Assembly (NCBI RefSeq): GCF_019744875.1
Contig: NZ_JAIETU010000006.1
Span: 310,001-374,000, forward strand
Length of the DNA stretch: 64,000 nucleotides
Reading direction: 5' to 3'
From: Hyphomicrobium sp.
Lineage (GTDB): Bacteria; Pseudomonadota; Alphaproteobacteria; Rhizobiales; Hyphomicrobiaceae
Shown here: positions 29,181 through 38,336 of the stretch, one piece after another
Layout: the number at the start of each line of letters is the position of its first letter
How positions within the stretch are numbered: the stretch's first letter is position 1
Notes under the pieces: generated by a model
What the model was told of the DNA's origin: nothing
What the model saw: the letters and a program-made list of their open reading frames with translations, nothing else
Databases searched by the model: none
Program-made: the position numbers and the translations under genes

Positions 29181-30629
29181 CTAATACGCGCCGCGCAGAG
29201 TGGTCGTGACGGTTCGCGCCAGGATCTCGATGTCGAGCCAGATCGACCAGTTGTCGATGTAGTAGAGGTCGTACTCCATTCGCTTCTCGACGCTCTGAAG
29301 CGTCGTCGTCTCGCCGCGGCAACCGTTAACCTGTGCCCATCCGGTTATGCCCGGAAGCACGCGGCGGCGCAGAGAGAAGAGGTCGAGGCGGGCCTCGAAG
29401 CTTTCCTCGTGAACGAGCGCATGCGGCCGCGGGCCGACCAGCGACATGTCGCCGATCAGCACGTTAATGAGCTGCGGCAACTCGTCGATGCTGCTGGCGC
29501 GCAGGAAGCGTCCAACGCGCGTGACGCGGGCGTCGTGGCGAACGGCCTGGTCGACACGGTCGCCGTCTTCCGCCACGTGCATGGTCCGGAACTTGAAGAT
29601 CCGGAACACCTGATTGTTGCGGCCATATCGACGCTGCAGGAAGAACACGGGGCCGGGGCTGTCGAGCTTGATCAGAAGCGCGACAATGAGCATGAGCGGC
29701 AGGATCGTCACGAGGCCGAAGGTGGCCAGGACGACGTCGAAAATGCGCTTTTCGAGTCGGTCCGTTTCGGCCGCTGGCACGGGGCTCGCGACTTCCGCAC
29801 GGAAGCGGCCAATCGCCTTCGAGCCATGCACGGGCACGGGATAGGAGCGCGGCTCGGTGCAGAGAAGGATTTCCTGCGAATACGGCGCGAGCTGCCGGAG
29901 CGCTGCCCGGATTCGCAATTGATCGGTGGCCGGCATCGCGATGACGACCTGCTCGATCCCGCGCGTCCGCATCTGGTTTTTCAGAGCAAGAATGGCGGCC
30001 ATGTCGGTTTCGGGGTCGCCTGCTTCTCGCGTCGGCAGGCACGCGACCGTAATGGCGAGGCTGGGGGACTCTTTTTCCAGCTCGGCCTTGATCGTATCGG
30101 TGAACTCGGCGGTGCCGATGAGCGCTACGTTACGCCTTAGGCGCCCGGCCATCGTGAGAGCCCGGAGGCTTCGCTTGCAGCACCAGCGGATCAGAACGAG
30201 CGCGGTGGCGCTGAACACGAACCAGATCAGAAACCAGCCGCGAGAATAGTCTTCCGCGACCTTCGATAGGTACATGCCACCGAGGAGGGTCAGAAACGAC
30301 AGCGAGAGTGCGGTCGCAACGCGGTCAAGAGAGAGAGTCGGCCCGGTGAGCGAGCTGATGCTGTGCAGGCCGAACTGCTTGAACGCGTAATGGACAATCA
30401 GTGCGAGAATGCACGATGGGACCAAATACATGACGTGGGCCTGGGATACGCCCAGGCCGAAATCGATGTACAGAATCTTTGCTGCTCCAGCGGCAAGGAT
30501 GATTGCCGCCGAGTTCGATATCGCGAGGAGCTGTAGGCAACGTCGCTCTATAGCTGAAGAGAGCAAACGCCCCCTGCCGACTTCTAACCCAAAAATTTCA
30601 GGTGAGTCGGAAACCGCACTTCGCCACAT
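29181..30629 (-). CDS. Polyprenyl-phosphate sugar-1-phosphate transferase (WcaJ/ExoY type)
   Basis: A 482-residue initiating enzyme of exopolysaccharide synthesis that attaches the first sugar phosphate to undecaprenyl phosphate. The N-terminus has four to five membrane helices, followed by a CoA-binding-like Rossmann domain (about 145-265) and a re-entrant helix plus catalytic domain (about 290-482). Catalytic-domain motifs are KRIFDVVLATFGLV, FKFRTMHV, LRASSIDELPQL, SLVGPRP and PGITGWAQVNG. The ATG at 30629 has no clear ribosome site. The sugar is probably glucose or galactose by family, not proven. First committed step for the whole EPS locus. Confidence 0.93.
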   Translation of the reverse strand: MWRSAVSDSPEIFGLEVGRGRLLSSAIERRCLQLLAISNSAAIILAAGAAKILYIDFGLGVSQAHVMYLVPSCILALIVHYAFKQFGLHSISSLTGPTLSLDRVATALSLSFLTLLGGMYLSKVAEDYSRGWFLIWFVFSATALVLIRWCCKRSLRALTMAGRLRRNVALIGTAEFTDTIKAELEKESPSLAITVACLPTREAGDPETDMAAILALKNQMRTRGIEQVVIAMPATDQLRIRAALRQLAPYSQEILLCTEPRSYPVPVHGSKAIGRFRAEVASPVPAAETDRLEKRIFDVVLATFGLVTILPLMLIVALLIKLDSPGPVFFLQRRYGRNNQVFRIFKFRTMHVAEDGDRVDQAVRHDARVTRVGRFLRASSIDELPQLINVLIGDMSLVGPRPHALVHEESFEARLDLFSLRRRVLPGITGWAQVNGCRGETTTLQSVEKRMEYDLYYIDNWSIWLDIEILARTVTTTLRGAY

Positions 30630-30979
30630 AGTGCACTCAAAATTACGAGTAAATTAACAGTTGCTTACTATACGGCAAACGCCATGCGTTAGGAAAGCGT
30701 TAATTGTGATCAAGAGTGAGACATCGTGCCCTGATGCTTAATCGGCGATCGTCACAATTTCGCCGTGTACGGACTCATGAAGCCGCTTTCGCGACTCGTC
30801 GCGCGCGACGCTGACACGCGCGGATCCTGATGCATTCGTCATAGCGGAAGCGGTGTATGCGATCGCAGTCAGTCGCGGCGCGGGCCTGCCGGTGAGTGCG
30901 CGACGCATTCAAGACGCGTATGACGCGTGTGCGACACTTCACGAGATGCGAGATTGCGAAGACGTGCGGTCGATGATCT
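30630..30979. promoter_or_regulatory. Intergenic region upstream of the sugar transferase
   Basis: A 350-base gap. The left part (30630-30720) is AT-rich and is the likely promoter of the leftward sugar-transferase/GMC unit. The right part is GC-rich. A 60-codon stop-free frame without ATG is present but not supported as a gene. Confidence 0.35.
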
Positions 30980-31621
30980 TCAGCGAAGCACGTTATGAAG
31001 CTTCGGCCTGCGAATATGATCCGCTTTGATCAGGTCCAGCCCCGCGAGGACGCCGCCCGGATACTGGATCAGCCGGCTTCCCTCACGCAGAGATCCGAGA
31101 TCGACGCCGAGGAATCCGAGTTCGTCGATCAGCGCGGCCACGTCTGCTTTTGCGTGCTTGTCGTCGCCCGCATAAAACTGAACGCGCTTGTGTCCGTCGA
31201 GCTGCGTATGGGCCACCATCTGGTGGGGCTGAAGATAGTTGAAGGCCTTCACAATGCGCGCATCCGGCGCGAGCTGGGCGACGACCTCACTCGAGAACAG
31301 TGGATGAACCGAATGGATGAGCGGGGTTTCGACCGGATTGTTGGCGTCGATGACAATCCGGTTCTTCCAAGCGGGCAGGCCGGCGAACGCGGTGGGCAGC
31401 TTTGACCAGGGCACGGCCACCAGCACGATATCGGCGGACGCCGCTTCGTCGCGGTCGACCGGGGTGATGAGCGGCTGTAGCTCGCCGAGCGCGGACGTGA
31501 GCGACAGGGGATCGCGGCTGTTTGCGATTTTTGCCCTGATGCCGGCGCTGAAGAGAGCATGTGCGAAGGCTCGGCCAATCTTGCCAGCCCCGAGTATTCC
31601 GATGCTCATTCTCGCGCTCAT
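30980..31621 (-). CDS. NADP-binding oxidoreductase, F420-reductase-like family
   Basis: A 213-residue single-domain Rossmann protein of the COG2085 group (similar to NADPH:F420 oxidoreductase and ProC-like folds). Dinucleotide motif GILGAGKIGRAF starts near residue 8; other family phrases are ADIVLVAVPWSKL, VIDANNP and RIVKAFNYLQP. No F420 genes are visible, and many proteobacterial members do not use F420, so NADP-dependent reduction of an unknown substrate is the safe call. Same strand as the aldo/keto reductase 111 bases upstream. Confidence 0.8.
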   Translation of the reverse strand: MSARMSIGILGAGKIGRAFAHALFSAGIRAKIANSRDPLSLTSALGELQPLITPVDRDEAASADIVLVAVPWSKLPTAFAGLPAWKNRIVIDANNPVETPLIHSVHPLFSSEVVAQLAPDARIVKAFNYLQPHQMVAHTQLDGHKRVQFYAGDDKHAKADVAALIDELGFLGVDLGSLREGSRLIQYPGGVLAGLDLIKADHIRRPKLHNVLR

Positions 31622-31732
31622 TTGCTCAGTACTGCTTATAACCTACCGCAGCGATGTGACTGCGTAACTATGCGTTCGGGGTTTGCGGTTAATTGCGCCG
31701 TCGCTTGCGCTGGGCGGCCCGGCTTGCTGCTG

Positions 31733-32536
31733 CTAGACGCCTTCCGAGGACACAAGTGCGCGCAGGTTGTCAGGTTTCGTTGTCGAAACGAGGACAGTTC
31801 CGTTCGGCCGCCGGCTTAGCGCCTGGCTCAGGCGCTGGCCTGCATTCGAACCGGCTTGCCCGGCCGACCAGTACGTCTGGTCGCCGCCGCTGAGGGCGCC
31901 GTAGGTGATGTCGGGTGTGCGGGTTGCGTCCCATTCCGATTCACCGGCCTGCACGATCTCGCCGATCCCGGGGCTGGCATCGAGGGCAGAACGGACGCCC
32001 GCCCATTTGCCGGCGAGGCCGAAGCTTCGGATGAGACCGCGCGCGCGCAGGTCGATCAGTTCCGCCAGCAACGCGTCGGCTGTGCTCATCCGTTGGGCAG
32101 AGGGCTCATGTAGGAGCAGCAAGTCGATCCGGTCCGTGCCCAGACGCCGCAACGAAGCCTCGACGGACGACCGCAGTCCGTTCGCGGTGAGCGGCGGCAT
32201 CTGCTGCGACCAAACTCCGGCCCGGCGGGCGATGGATCGCGCGGCGCGCAGTGGCGTCGCAAGGGCTGGCAGAGCAGCGAACAGCGGGTCTATCGGCAAC
32301 CCGTACTTCGTCGCGATCACGATGCCGTCGCGACGGCCTTTTAGCATCAGGCCAAGCTCGGACTCGGCCAGGCCGTCGCCGTAGGAGGGCGCTGTATCGA
32401 AATGAACAATGCCAAGGTCGCGCGCGGTGGCCAGGAGGGCTTGGCGCTCGTTGCGCCCAATATAGTGCAGGCGAGAGGTACCGAACCCCAGGCGAGACGT
32501 TGTGAGGGCGCCGTTTCCGAGTTGAACAAGTCGCAT
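31733..32536 (-). CDS. Aldo/keto reductase
   Basis: A 267-residue TIM-barrel NADPH oxidoreductase. Expected catalytic residues are D47 and Y52 in FDTAPSYGDG, K77 in ATKYG and a His in LLLHEP (about 143). It is shorter than typical 300-residue members at the C-terminus. Divergent from the NRPS, separated by 350 bases that carry a tandem repeat and dyad. It may reduce an intermediate of the polyketide/peptide or a sugar aldehyde. The substrate cannot be told from sequence. Confidence 0.85.
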   Translation of the reverse strand: MRLVQLGNGALTTSRLGFGTSRLHYIGRNERQALLATARDLGIVHFDTAPSYGDGLAESELGLMLKGRRDGIVIATKYGLPIDPLFAALPALATPLRAARSIARRAGVWSQQMPPLTANGLRSSVEASLRRLGTDRIDLLLLHEPSAQRMSTADALLAELIDLRARGLIRSFGLAGKWAGVRSALDASPGIGEIVQAGESEWDATRTPDITYGALSGGDQTYWSAGQAGSNAGQRLSQALSRRPNGTVLVSTTKPDNLRALVSSEGV

Positions 32537-32886
32537 GTTTTATCCGTGCTGGATCAGGCGTGCTGGATCGGGCGATCGCGTCGCCCTTCGGCGCGATTTG
32601 CGCCTTTAGGATCAGGTCGCCCATGCATGTCACGGGCCATGCTTCTGTGTGGCGGGTCTGGCGGCGAAGCCCCTGGACGCATCACCGCGCAATAACGTTA
32701 ATGTCGGCGACTGCTCTCTTCGGACAATTCTGTACTAGGCCTTTCCAGTCATCTTAGCCATACCTAGGCAAAATTCACGGCGTGATCCCAGGGTGCCTGG
32801 ACCAAATCGGCCATGGTGCAGATATTGCTTTAGTAATTTCACATGGCGGAAGACCCGCTGTCTAGCCACAAGCGAGGGGCTTGAAG
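32537..32886. promoter_or_regulatory. Divergent promoter, aldo/keto reductase / NRPS
   Basis: A 350-base region. Next to the reductase start lies a 14-base tandem repeat, CGTGCTGGATCAGG (32545-32558) then CGTGCTGGATCGGG (32559-32572), overlapped by the dyad GGGCGA-TCGCG-TCGCCC (32570-32586). Both could bind a regulator. Towards the NRPS the sequence turns AT-rich (from about 32690) and GAGGGG at 32874-32879 is the NRPS ribosome site. Confidence 0.5.
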
Positions 32887-35800
32887 ATGCAGAGTGGCCA
32901 AATTTCTTGCGTGCTGATGGGGGACGGCTCGCTGCTGACGCAGTGTGGCAACCTGCTGCTCAACAGCGGTTCCTTCGCCATCGGGGCCGTCGTGACGGAG
33001 AACAGAGACGTCTCCGAATGGGCCGCGCAGCGTGGCCTTCCGGTGATCGCGAGTGCGGTGGCGATCCGCGACGGTCTGGCCGGCCTCTCGTTCGACTGGT
33101 TTTTCAGCATCGCCAATCTGCAGGTCGTGCCGAACCGTGTTTGGCAGGCGGCGAAGGCTGGGGCTGCCAACTTTCATGACGGCCCGCTGCCGAAGCATGC
33201 CGGTCTCAATGCGCCCGCGTGGGCGATCATGGCGGGCGACACCGACTTCGGCGTGACGTGGCATGCTCTGTCGGAGCGCATCGACGAGGGCGACATCTAT
33301 GCCCAGGAGTTCTTCTCGATCGATGCCGACGAGACGTCGCTCACGATCAATCTCAAGTGCTTTGAAGCGGGGCTTGCGTCCTTCGCAACGCTGATCGCGG
33401 GCATCTCGGCCGGAACGCTTTCCGGCGCGCGGCAGGATTTGACGGGGCGCACGTATCACGCCCGGCGCGACCGCCCTTCCGCCGGAGGCACGATCGATTT
33501 TTCCGCGCCCGTTGAGGAGATCGGACGGCTGGCGCGCGCGCTGACCTTTGGCGACGGCTACGCCAATCCGCTGAGCCTGCCGAAGCTCCTCACGGCCGCT
33601 GGCGCCTTCAACGTCGTGTCGCTCGACGTCACGGCCGAGCCGGAGCGCGTGAGCTCGGTTGCGCCTGGAACTGTGATTTCGCTGGATGGATCCACTGCGT
33701 CGATCGCAGCGGCCGACGGAGTCGTGCGCATTAGCGCGCTCAGCGGCGCATCGGGAGCGCCGGTCGACATCCGGGACGTGCTGCGTTCCGGAGACGTTTT
33801 ACCGTCGCTGGCGAGCCTCGATGCCGAGCAGCTCAACGCGGTGCTCCGAGATGTCGCCGGGCATGAGCCGTATTTTCTCAAGAGCCTTCAGAATTTCGCC
33901 GACGTCAGTTTGCCGGGGCTGGCGGACGCCGAGCCGAACTCCGCGCCTGCCTGGCAGGAGCTGGATCTCGCGTTGCCTGGTTCCGTCACGGGAACGCGCG
34001 CCGTGGCGGCGCTCGTGGCCGGGCTGTCGCGCATCAGCCAGCGCAACCGTGTCGATGTCTTCTTTGCAAACGATGCGGAGCGGCGCGTTCCGGCGGGCTA
34101 TGTGGCGGAGAGCGCGCCTCTCAGTGTGTCCATTGGGTCCGACGAGACAGTCGCGGACAGTGCTGCTGCGGTCGCCACCGAAATCGAAGCGTTGCGGCGT
34201 CGTGTGGGATACGCGGCGGACCTCGCGAACCGGTCCCCAGGACTCGGCGTTCTCCGGTCCTCGGTTGCGATCCGGCTGGCGTCCGATCTCGCGTCGGCCC
34301 AGCCGCTTGCATCGTCCGGCGTGACGTTTGCCGTTGCAACGTCTGGCCCTGGCGTTCGTGTGTTCTTTGACGCATCTCGAATGAGTGGCGCGGCGGCCCA
34401 GGAGATGGTCCGGCGGCTTGCTCTCGTGGCGCATGGTTTCCTCGACGATGCGACGCCGGTTATGCAGCTTCCATTGCTCACGCGTGAAGAGTTCGACGAG
34501 CTGATCCACGCGCGCAATACGACGGCGCGGGAGTATGACCGCATCGCGCTCATCCATACCTTGATCGAGGCGCAGGCTGCGGCCACGCCGGATGCCGTGG
34601 CGCTGGTTTGCGGCACCGAGAGCCTCACCTATCGGGAGCTCGACGCCCGGGCCAATCGGGTCGCCGACTATCTCGTGACGCTTGGTGTCGGACCGGACGT
34701 TCTGGTCGGGCTCCACCTGCAGCGGTCTTGCGATCTCGTCGTGGGCGCTCTCGCCATTCTCAAGGCGGGCGGAGCTTACGTCCCTCTCGATCCCGCCTAT
34801 CCCGCCGAGCGCATCGCCTACATGATCCAGGACAGCCGCCTGGCGACGCTGATCGTTGATGGGTCCGTGGCTCGTGAGGCGCTTCCCGGGGTGCGTCAGG
34901 TCACGATCGAACAGGCCCTTTCCGCTGCGCCGGCTGCACGTGCTTCGGTGCCGCGCGCTGAGCCGCACAATCTGGCCTACGTCATCTACACCTCGGGCTC
35001 GACCGGAAAGCCGAAGGGCGTGATGGTCGAGCACCGCAACGTCGTGAACTTCTTCTCGGGCATGGATGAGCGGATCCAGCGCCAGCCGGGCCAGCAGGGC
35101 GTGTGGCTGGCGGTCACCAGCCTGTCCTTCGACATTTCGGTTCTTGAGCTGTTCTGGACGCTTGCGCGCGGTTTCAAGGTCGTCGTGCAGTCGAAGGACC
35201 GGCATCAGACGCAAGGCAACGGCGCGGGCCTTTCCGGGCTCGCGACGAACATGGAGTTCGGGCTCTTCTATTGGGGCGACGACGATCGCCCCGGTTCGAA
35301 GAAGTACCAGCTTCTCCTCGATGGCGCGCGGTTCGCCGACGATCACGGGTTTACCTCCGTCTGGACGCCGGAGCGGCATTTCCACGCCTTCGGCGGTCCC
35401 TATCCGAACCCGGCGGTGACCGGCGCGGCGGTGGCTGCCGTCACGAAGAACGTCTCGATCCGCGCGGGCAGCTGCGTGCTGCCGCTCCATCATCCCGCGC
35501 GCGTTGCGGAAGACTGGTCGATTATCGACAACCTCAGCGATGGACGCGTGGCGCTCGCGTTTGCCTCGGGCTGGATGCCGGAAGATTTCATCCTGCGGCC
35601 GGAGAATGCGCCGCCGGCGAACAAGGCGGCGCTGTTCCGCGATGTGGAAGTCGTGCGCAAGCTCTGGCGGGGCGAAGCGGTTGGTTTCGATGCGCCGGGC
35701 GGCAAGACCGTGAACGTCACGACGCTGCCGCGGCCGGTCCAATCCGAACTGCCGGTCTGGATTACGACGGCCGGAAACCCGGAAACGTTCCGGGAAGCGG

Positions 35801-37548
35801 CGCGGCTCGGCGCGAATGTCCTCACGCATCTGCTCGGTCAATCGATCGAGGAGGTGGCCGAGAAGATCGCCGCTTATCGCGACGAGCTTCGCGTGAACGG
35901 GTTCGATCCCTCGCGCTTCAAAGTCACGATGATGCTGCATAGCCTCGTCGGCCGCGACCGCGAGGCGGTGCGGGAGCAGGCGCGCGGGCCGATGATCCGC
36001 TACCTGCGGAGCGCAGCTGCGCTGATCAAGCAGTATGCGTGGAGCTTCCCGGCGTTCAAGCGTCCGGCCAATCTGGAACGCGCGGCCGATATCGACCTGC
36101 GCAGCCTGCAGGATGACGAGATGGATGCGATCCTCGAATTCGCATTCATGCGCTACTTCGACGACAGCGGACTTTTCGGAACGGTCGAGGATGTTCAGGC
36201 CCGCGTTGTGCAGTTGAGCGCCATCGGTGTCGATGAAATTGCATGCCTTATCGATTTCGGCGTGCCGGCCGAGCTGGCGCTGGAGGCCTTGTTGCCATTG
36301 TCGGAGGTTGTCGCGGCCACCAAGGCGCGCGCCCCCGCAGTGCTCGCCAACGATGCCGCGTCGGCTCCAGCGCCCGACAGCGTTGGTGACCTGATCCGCA
36401 TTCACGGTGTCAGCCACATGCAGTGCACGCCGTCGATGGCGTTGATGCTGACCGAGAACGACGACGATCGCGCGGCTCTGCGCAATCTGGCCCACCTCTA
36501 TATCGGCGGCGAAGCCTTGCCGGGTGCGCTTGTCAAAAGTCTTCAATCGGCGACCGGCGCCAGTATCGAAAACATGTACGGGCCGACGGAAACGACGATC
36601 TGGTCCGCTACCGGCCCTGCCGCGGTTTCGGCCGGGAAAGTTCCGCTCGGGACAGCGATCGCCAACACGCAGCTCTACGTTCTCGACCGGAATTTGCAGC
36701 CTGTACCCGCCGGGTTCGAGGCGGAACTCTTCATCGGGGGCGACGGCGTCGTGCGCGGCTATCATGATCGTCCGGAGCTCACGGCGGAGCGCTTTATCGG
36801 CAATCCCTTCGTTGAGGGTGGCCGCCTCTATCGCACGGGCGACGTCGTTCGCATCGATGCGGACGGGGCCTTGCAGTTCATCGGCCGTGGCGACGAGCAG
36901 GTGAAGGTTCGCGGCCACCGCATCGAGCTTGGCGAGATCGAGGATCGCGTCGGCAGCCATCCGGGCGTCCATCAGGCCGTGGTCGTTGTGCGGGAGGATG
37001 TCGCGGGCGACGTTCGCATCTACGCCTACGTGCGCTTCAAGGCAGAGCCGGTTTCGAACGAAGATATGCGCGCATGGGTTCGCAGCTCTCTGCCGGACTT
37101 CATGATGCCGGCGCAGTTCATCGCGGTCGAGACGTTCCCGTTGACGCCGAACCTGAAGATCGATCGCAAGGCCCTGCCCAAACCCGGGCAGAGCGGGGCG
37201 GCGATCAGCGCGGCCGTCTACGAGGCCCCTACGAGCGATTTCGAGAAGCGCATCGCAGAGGTGTTCTTGCGCGTTCTCGGCGTTCCCCGGGTTGGCCTCA
37301 ATGACAATTTCTTCAGCCTTGGCGGGCATTCTCTGCTCGCAGTTCAGGCCCACCGCGAGATCAAGACCGAGATCACGGACAAGCTGACGATCGTCGATCT
37401 CTATCGCTTCCCGACTGTCGCCGGGTTGGTCAACCATCTCAGCGACGCCGATGGCGCGAGCAATCACCTTGCCAAGATTGCGTCCCGCGCATCCAGCCGG
37501 CGGAACGCGCTTGCTGGTCGCCGTGGGATCGCGCCGTCAGACGCGTGA
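32887..37548 (+). CDS. NRPS: formyltransferase - degenerate C - A(luciferase-like monooxygenase) - T
   Basis: A 1553-residue single-module synthetase of the MupA/Atu3671 monooxygenase group. Residues 1-300 resemble Met-tRNA formyltransferase with catalytic N95, H97 and D133, the same spacing as E. coli Fmt N106/H108/D144. Residues 310-535 are condensation-like, but I see no HHxxxDG. The adenylation domain starts near 555: A3 YTSGSTGKPKG, A4 SFDISVLE. It is interrupted at about 788-1145 by an FMN-type luciferase-like monooxygenase (FADDHGFTSVWTPERHFHAF, then ASGWMPEDF), and resumes with A5 NMYGPTETT, A7 YRTGD and A10 NLKIDRKAL. Specificity residues read D749 I750 L753 Q1179 Y1205 G1207 M1230 I1238 W1239 K1424, close to the glycine code. 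Carrier Ser1482 is in LGGHSL. No thioesterase. ATG 32887 follows GAGGGG. Confidence 0.92.
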   Translation: MQSGQISCVLMGDGSLLTQCGNLLLNSGSFAIGAVVTENRDVSEWAAQRGLPVIASAVAIRDGLAGLSFDWFFSIANLQVVPNRVWQAAKAGAANFHDGPLPKHAGLNAPAWAIMAGDTDFGVTWHALSERIDEGDIYAQEFFSIDADETSLTINLKCFEAGLASFATLIAGISAGTLSGARQDLTGRTYHARRDRPSAGGTIDFSAPVEEIGRLARALTFGDGYANPLSLPKLLTAAGAFNVVSLDVTAEPERVSSVAPGTVISLDGSTASIAAADGVVRISALSGASGAPVDIRDVLRSGDVLPSLASLDAEQLNAVLRDVAGHEPYFLKSLQNFADVSLPGLADAEPNSAPAWQELDLALPGSVTGTRAVAALVAGLSRISQRNRVDVFFANDAERRVPAGYVAESAPLSVSIGSDETVADSAAAVATEIEALRRRVGYAADLANRSPGLGVLRSSVAIRLASDLASAQPLASSGVTFAVATSGPGVRVFFDASRMSGAAAQEMVRRLALVAHGFLDDATPVMQLPLLTREEFDELIHARNTTAREYDRIALIHTLIEAQAAATPDAVALVCGTESLTYRELDARANRVADYLVTLGVGPDVLVGLHLQRSCDLVVGALAILKAGGAYVPLDPAYPAERIAYMIQDSRLATLIVDGSVAREALPGVRQVTIEQALSAAPAARASVPRAEPHNLAYVIYTSGSTGKPKGVMVEHRNVVNFFSGMDERIQRQPGQQGVWLAVTSLSFDISVLELFWTLARGFKVVVQSKDRHQTQGNGAGLSGLATNMEFGLFYWGDDDRPGSKKYQLLLDGARFADDHGFTSVWTPERHFHAFGGPYPNPAVTGAAVAAVTKNVSIRAGSCVLPLHHPARVAEDWSIIDNLSDGRVALAFASGWMPEDFILRPENAPPANKAALFRDVEVVRKLWRGEAVGFDAPGGKTVNVTTLPRPVQSELPVWITTAGNPETFREAARLGANVLTHLLGQSIEEVAEKIAAYRDELRVNGFDPSRFKVTMMLHSLVGRDREAVREQARGPMIRYLRSAAALIKQYAWSFPAFKRPANLERAADIDLRSLQDDEMDAILEFAFMRYFDDSGLFGTVEDVQARVVQLSAIGVDEIACLIDFGVPAELALEALLPLSEVVAATKARAPAVLANDAASAPAPDSVGDLIRIHGVSHMQCTPSMALMLTENDDDRAALRNLAHLYIGGEALPGALVKSLQSATGASIENMYGPTETTIWSATGPAAVSAGKVPLGTAIANTQLYVLDRNLQPVPAGFEAELFIGGDGVVRGYHDRPELTAERFIGNPFVEGGRLYRTGDVVRIDADGALQFIGRGDEQVKVRGHRIELGEIEDRVGSHPGVHQAVVVVREDVAGDVRIYAYVRFKAEPVSNEDMRAWVRSSLPDFMMPAQFIAVETFPLTPNLKIDRKALPKPGQSGAAISAAVYEAPTSDFEKRIAEVFLRVLGVPRVGLNDNFFSLGGHSLLAVQAHREIKTEITDKLTIVDLYRFPTVAGLVNHLSDADGASNHLAKIASRASSRRNALAGRRGIAPSDA

Positions 37549-37628
37549 CGTAAGTGAGTTCTGTTGGCGCTCGCGCGAAAGCGCGGGCGATCGTTTGCCA
37601 CCAGTAGAATGTACGACGAGGATTAAGG

Positions 37629-38276
37629 ATGTTCCGGCACGCACGACTGAAGCTCTACCAGCACTATCTGGGGCCGTATCAGGTCCGCGCTCGAAAGCTC
37701 CGCTCGGAGTGGTTCAAGACTGCGATCGGTCTCAAGCCGCACATGAAGATCATGGACCTAGGCGGAACTCCCCAGATGTGGGGTTTCATCGACATTCCGC
37801 TGGACATTACGCTTCTAAACCTCGTGCATTCCCCGACCTCTCAGGCCGAGGCCGATAGCATCCCGCGGCACAAGTTTACGTTCGTGAGCGGCGATGCGTG
37901 CAACCTCGATTTGCCGTCGAATAGCTTCGATGTGGTCTTCAGCAACAGCGTTATCGAGCACGTTGGAGATGAAACGAAGCGCGCGGCGTTTGCAGCGAAC
38001 GTGCGTCGCCTCGCCAGGAAGCACTGGGTGCAGACACCCGCGAAGTACTTCCCGATCGAAGCGCACACGGGCATGCCGTTCTGGTGGTACTATCCGGAGA
38101 GCTGGCGGCAGGGCTTCATCAAGAGCTGGCGCACGCAGTTGCCGCCCTGGACGGAAATGATCGAAGGCACCACCCTGGTGAAACGCGATGAACTCGAGCG
38201 CCTTTTCCCTGATGCGGTGATCTGGCCCGAGCGTCACTTCGGTATCGTGAAATCATACGTTTCATATCGGTCCTAG
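37629..38276 (+). CDS. Class I SAM-dependent methyltransferase
   Basis: A 215-residue Rossmann-type methyltransferase. Motif I is degenerate but recognisable (IMDLGGTPQMWGF, about 42-54). Motif II/post-I FVSGDACNLDLP and the Methyltransf_11 phrase SFDVVFSNSVIEHVGD (about 99-114) are clear. GAGGATTAAGG precedes the ATG at 37629. It is 80 bases after the NRPS and before the GH9-like gene, so probably acts on the peptide/polyketide product or on a sugar hydroxyl of the EPS; the sequence does not decide. Confidence 0.83.
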   Translation: MFRHARLKLYQHYLGPYQVRARKLRSEWFKTAIGLKPHMKIMDLGGTPQMWGFIDIPLDITLLNLVHSPTSQAEADSIPRHKFTFVSGDACNLDLPSNSFDVVFSNSVIEHVGDETKRAAFAANVRRLARKHWVQTPAKYFPIEAHTGMPFWWYYPESWRQGFIKSWRTQLPPWTEMIEGTTLVKRDELERLFPDAVIWPERHFGIVKSYVSYRS

Positions 38277-38336
38277 ACCGGGTTGCGGACGCGCGCGTCA
38301 GGATCGACAGATTGCGTGCACAGTTGGAGAGGTTCA

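Noticed and set aside
30780-31030. Stop-free frame of about 60 codons in the gap before the NADP oxidoreductase
   Set aside because: Has no ATG, only a weak GTG, and runs into the convergent gene; composition is plausible but evidence is insufficient.
33799-37467. 1222-codon open frame antisense to the NRPS
   Set aside because: Length alone is striking, but its translation is low-complexity and domain-free, and the opposite strand has intact NRPS catalytic motifs.
37560-37600. Small hairpin after the NRPS
   Set aside because: CGCGC-GAAA-GCGCG is too short and lacks a T-run; the methyltransferase follows closely and is likely co-transcribed.
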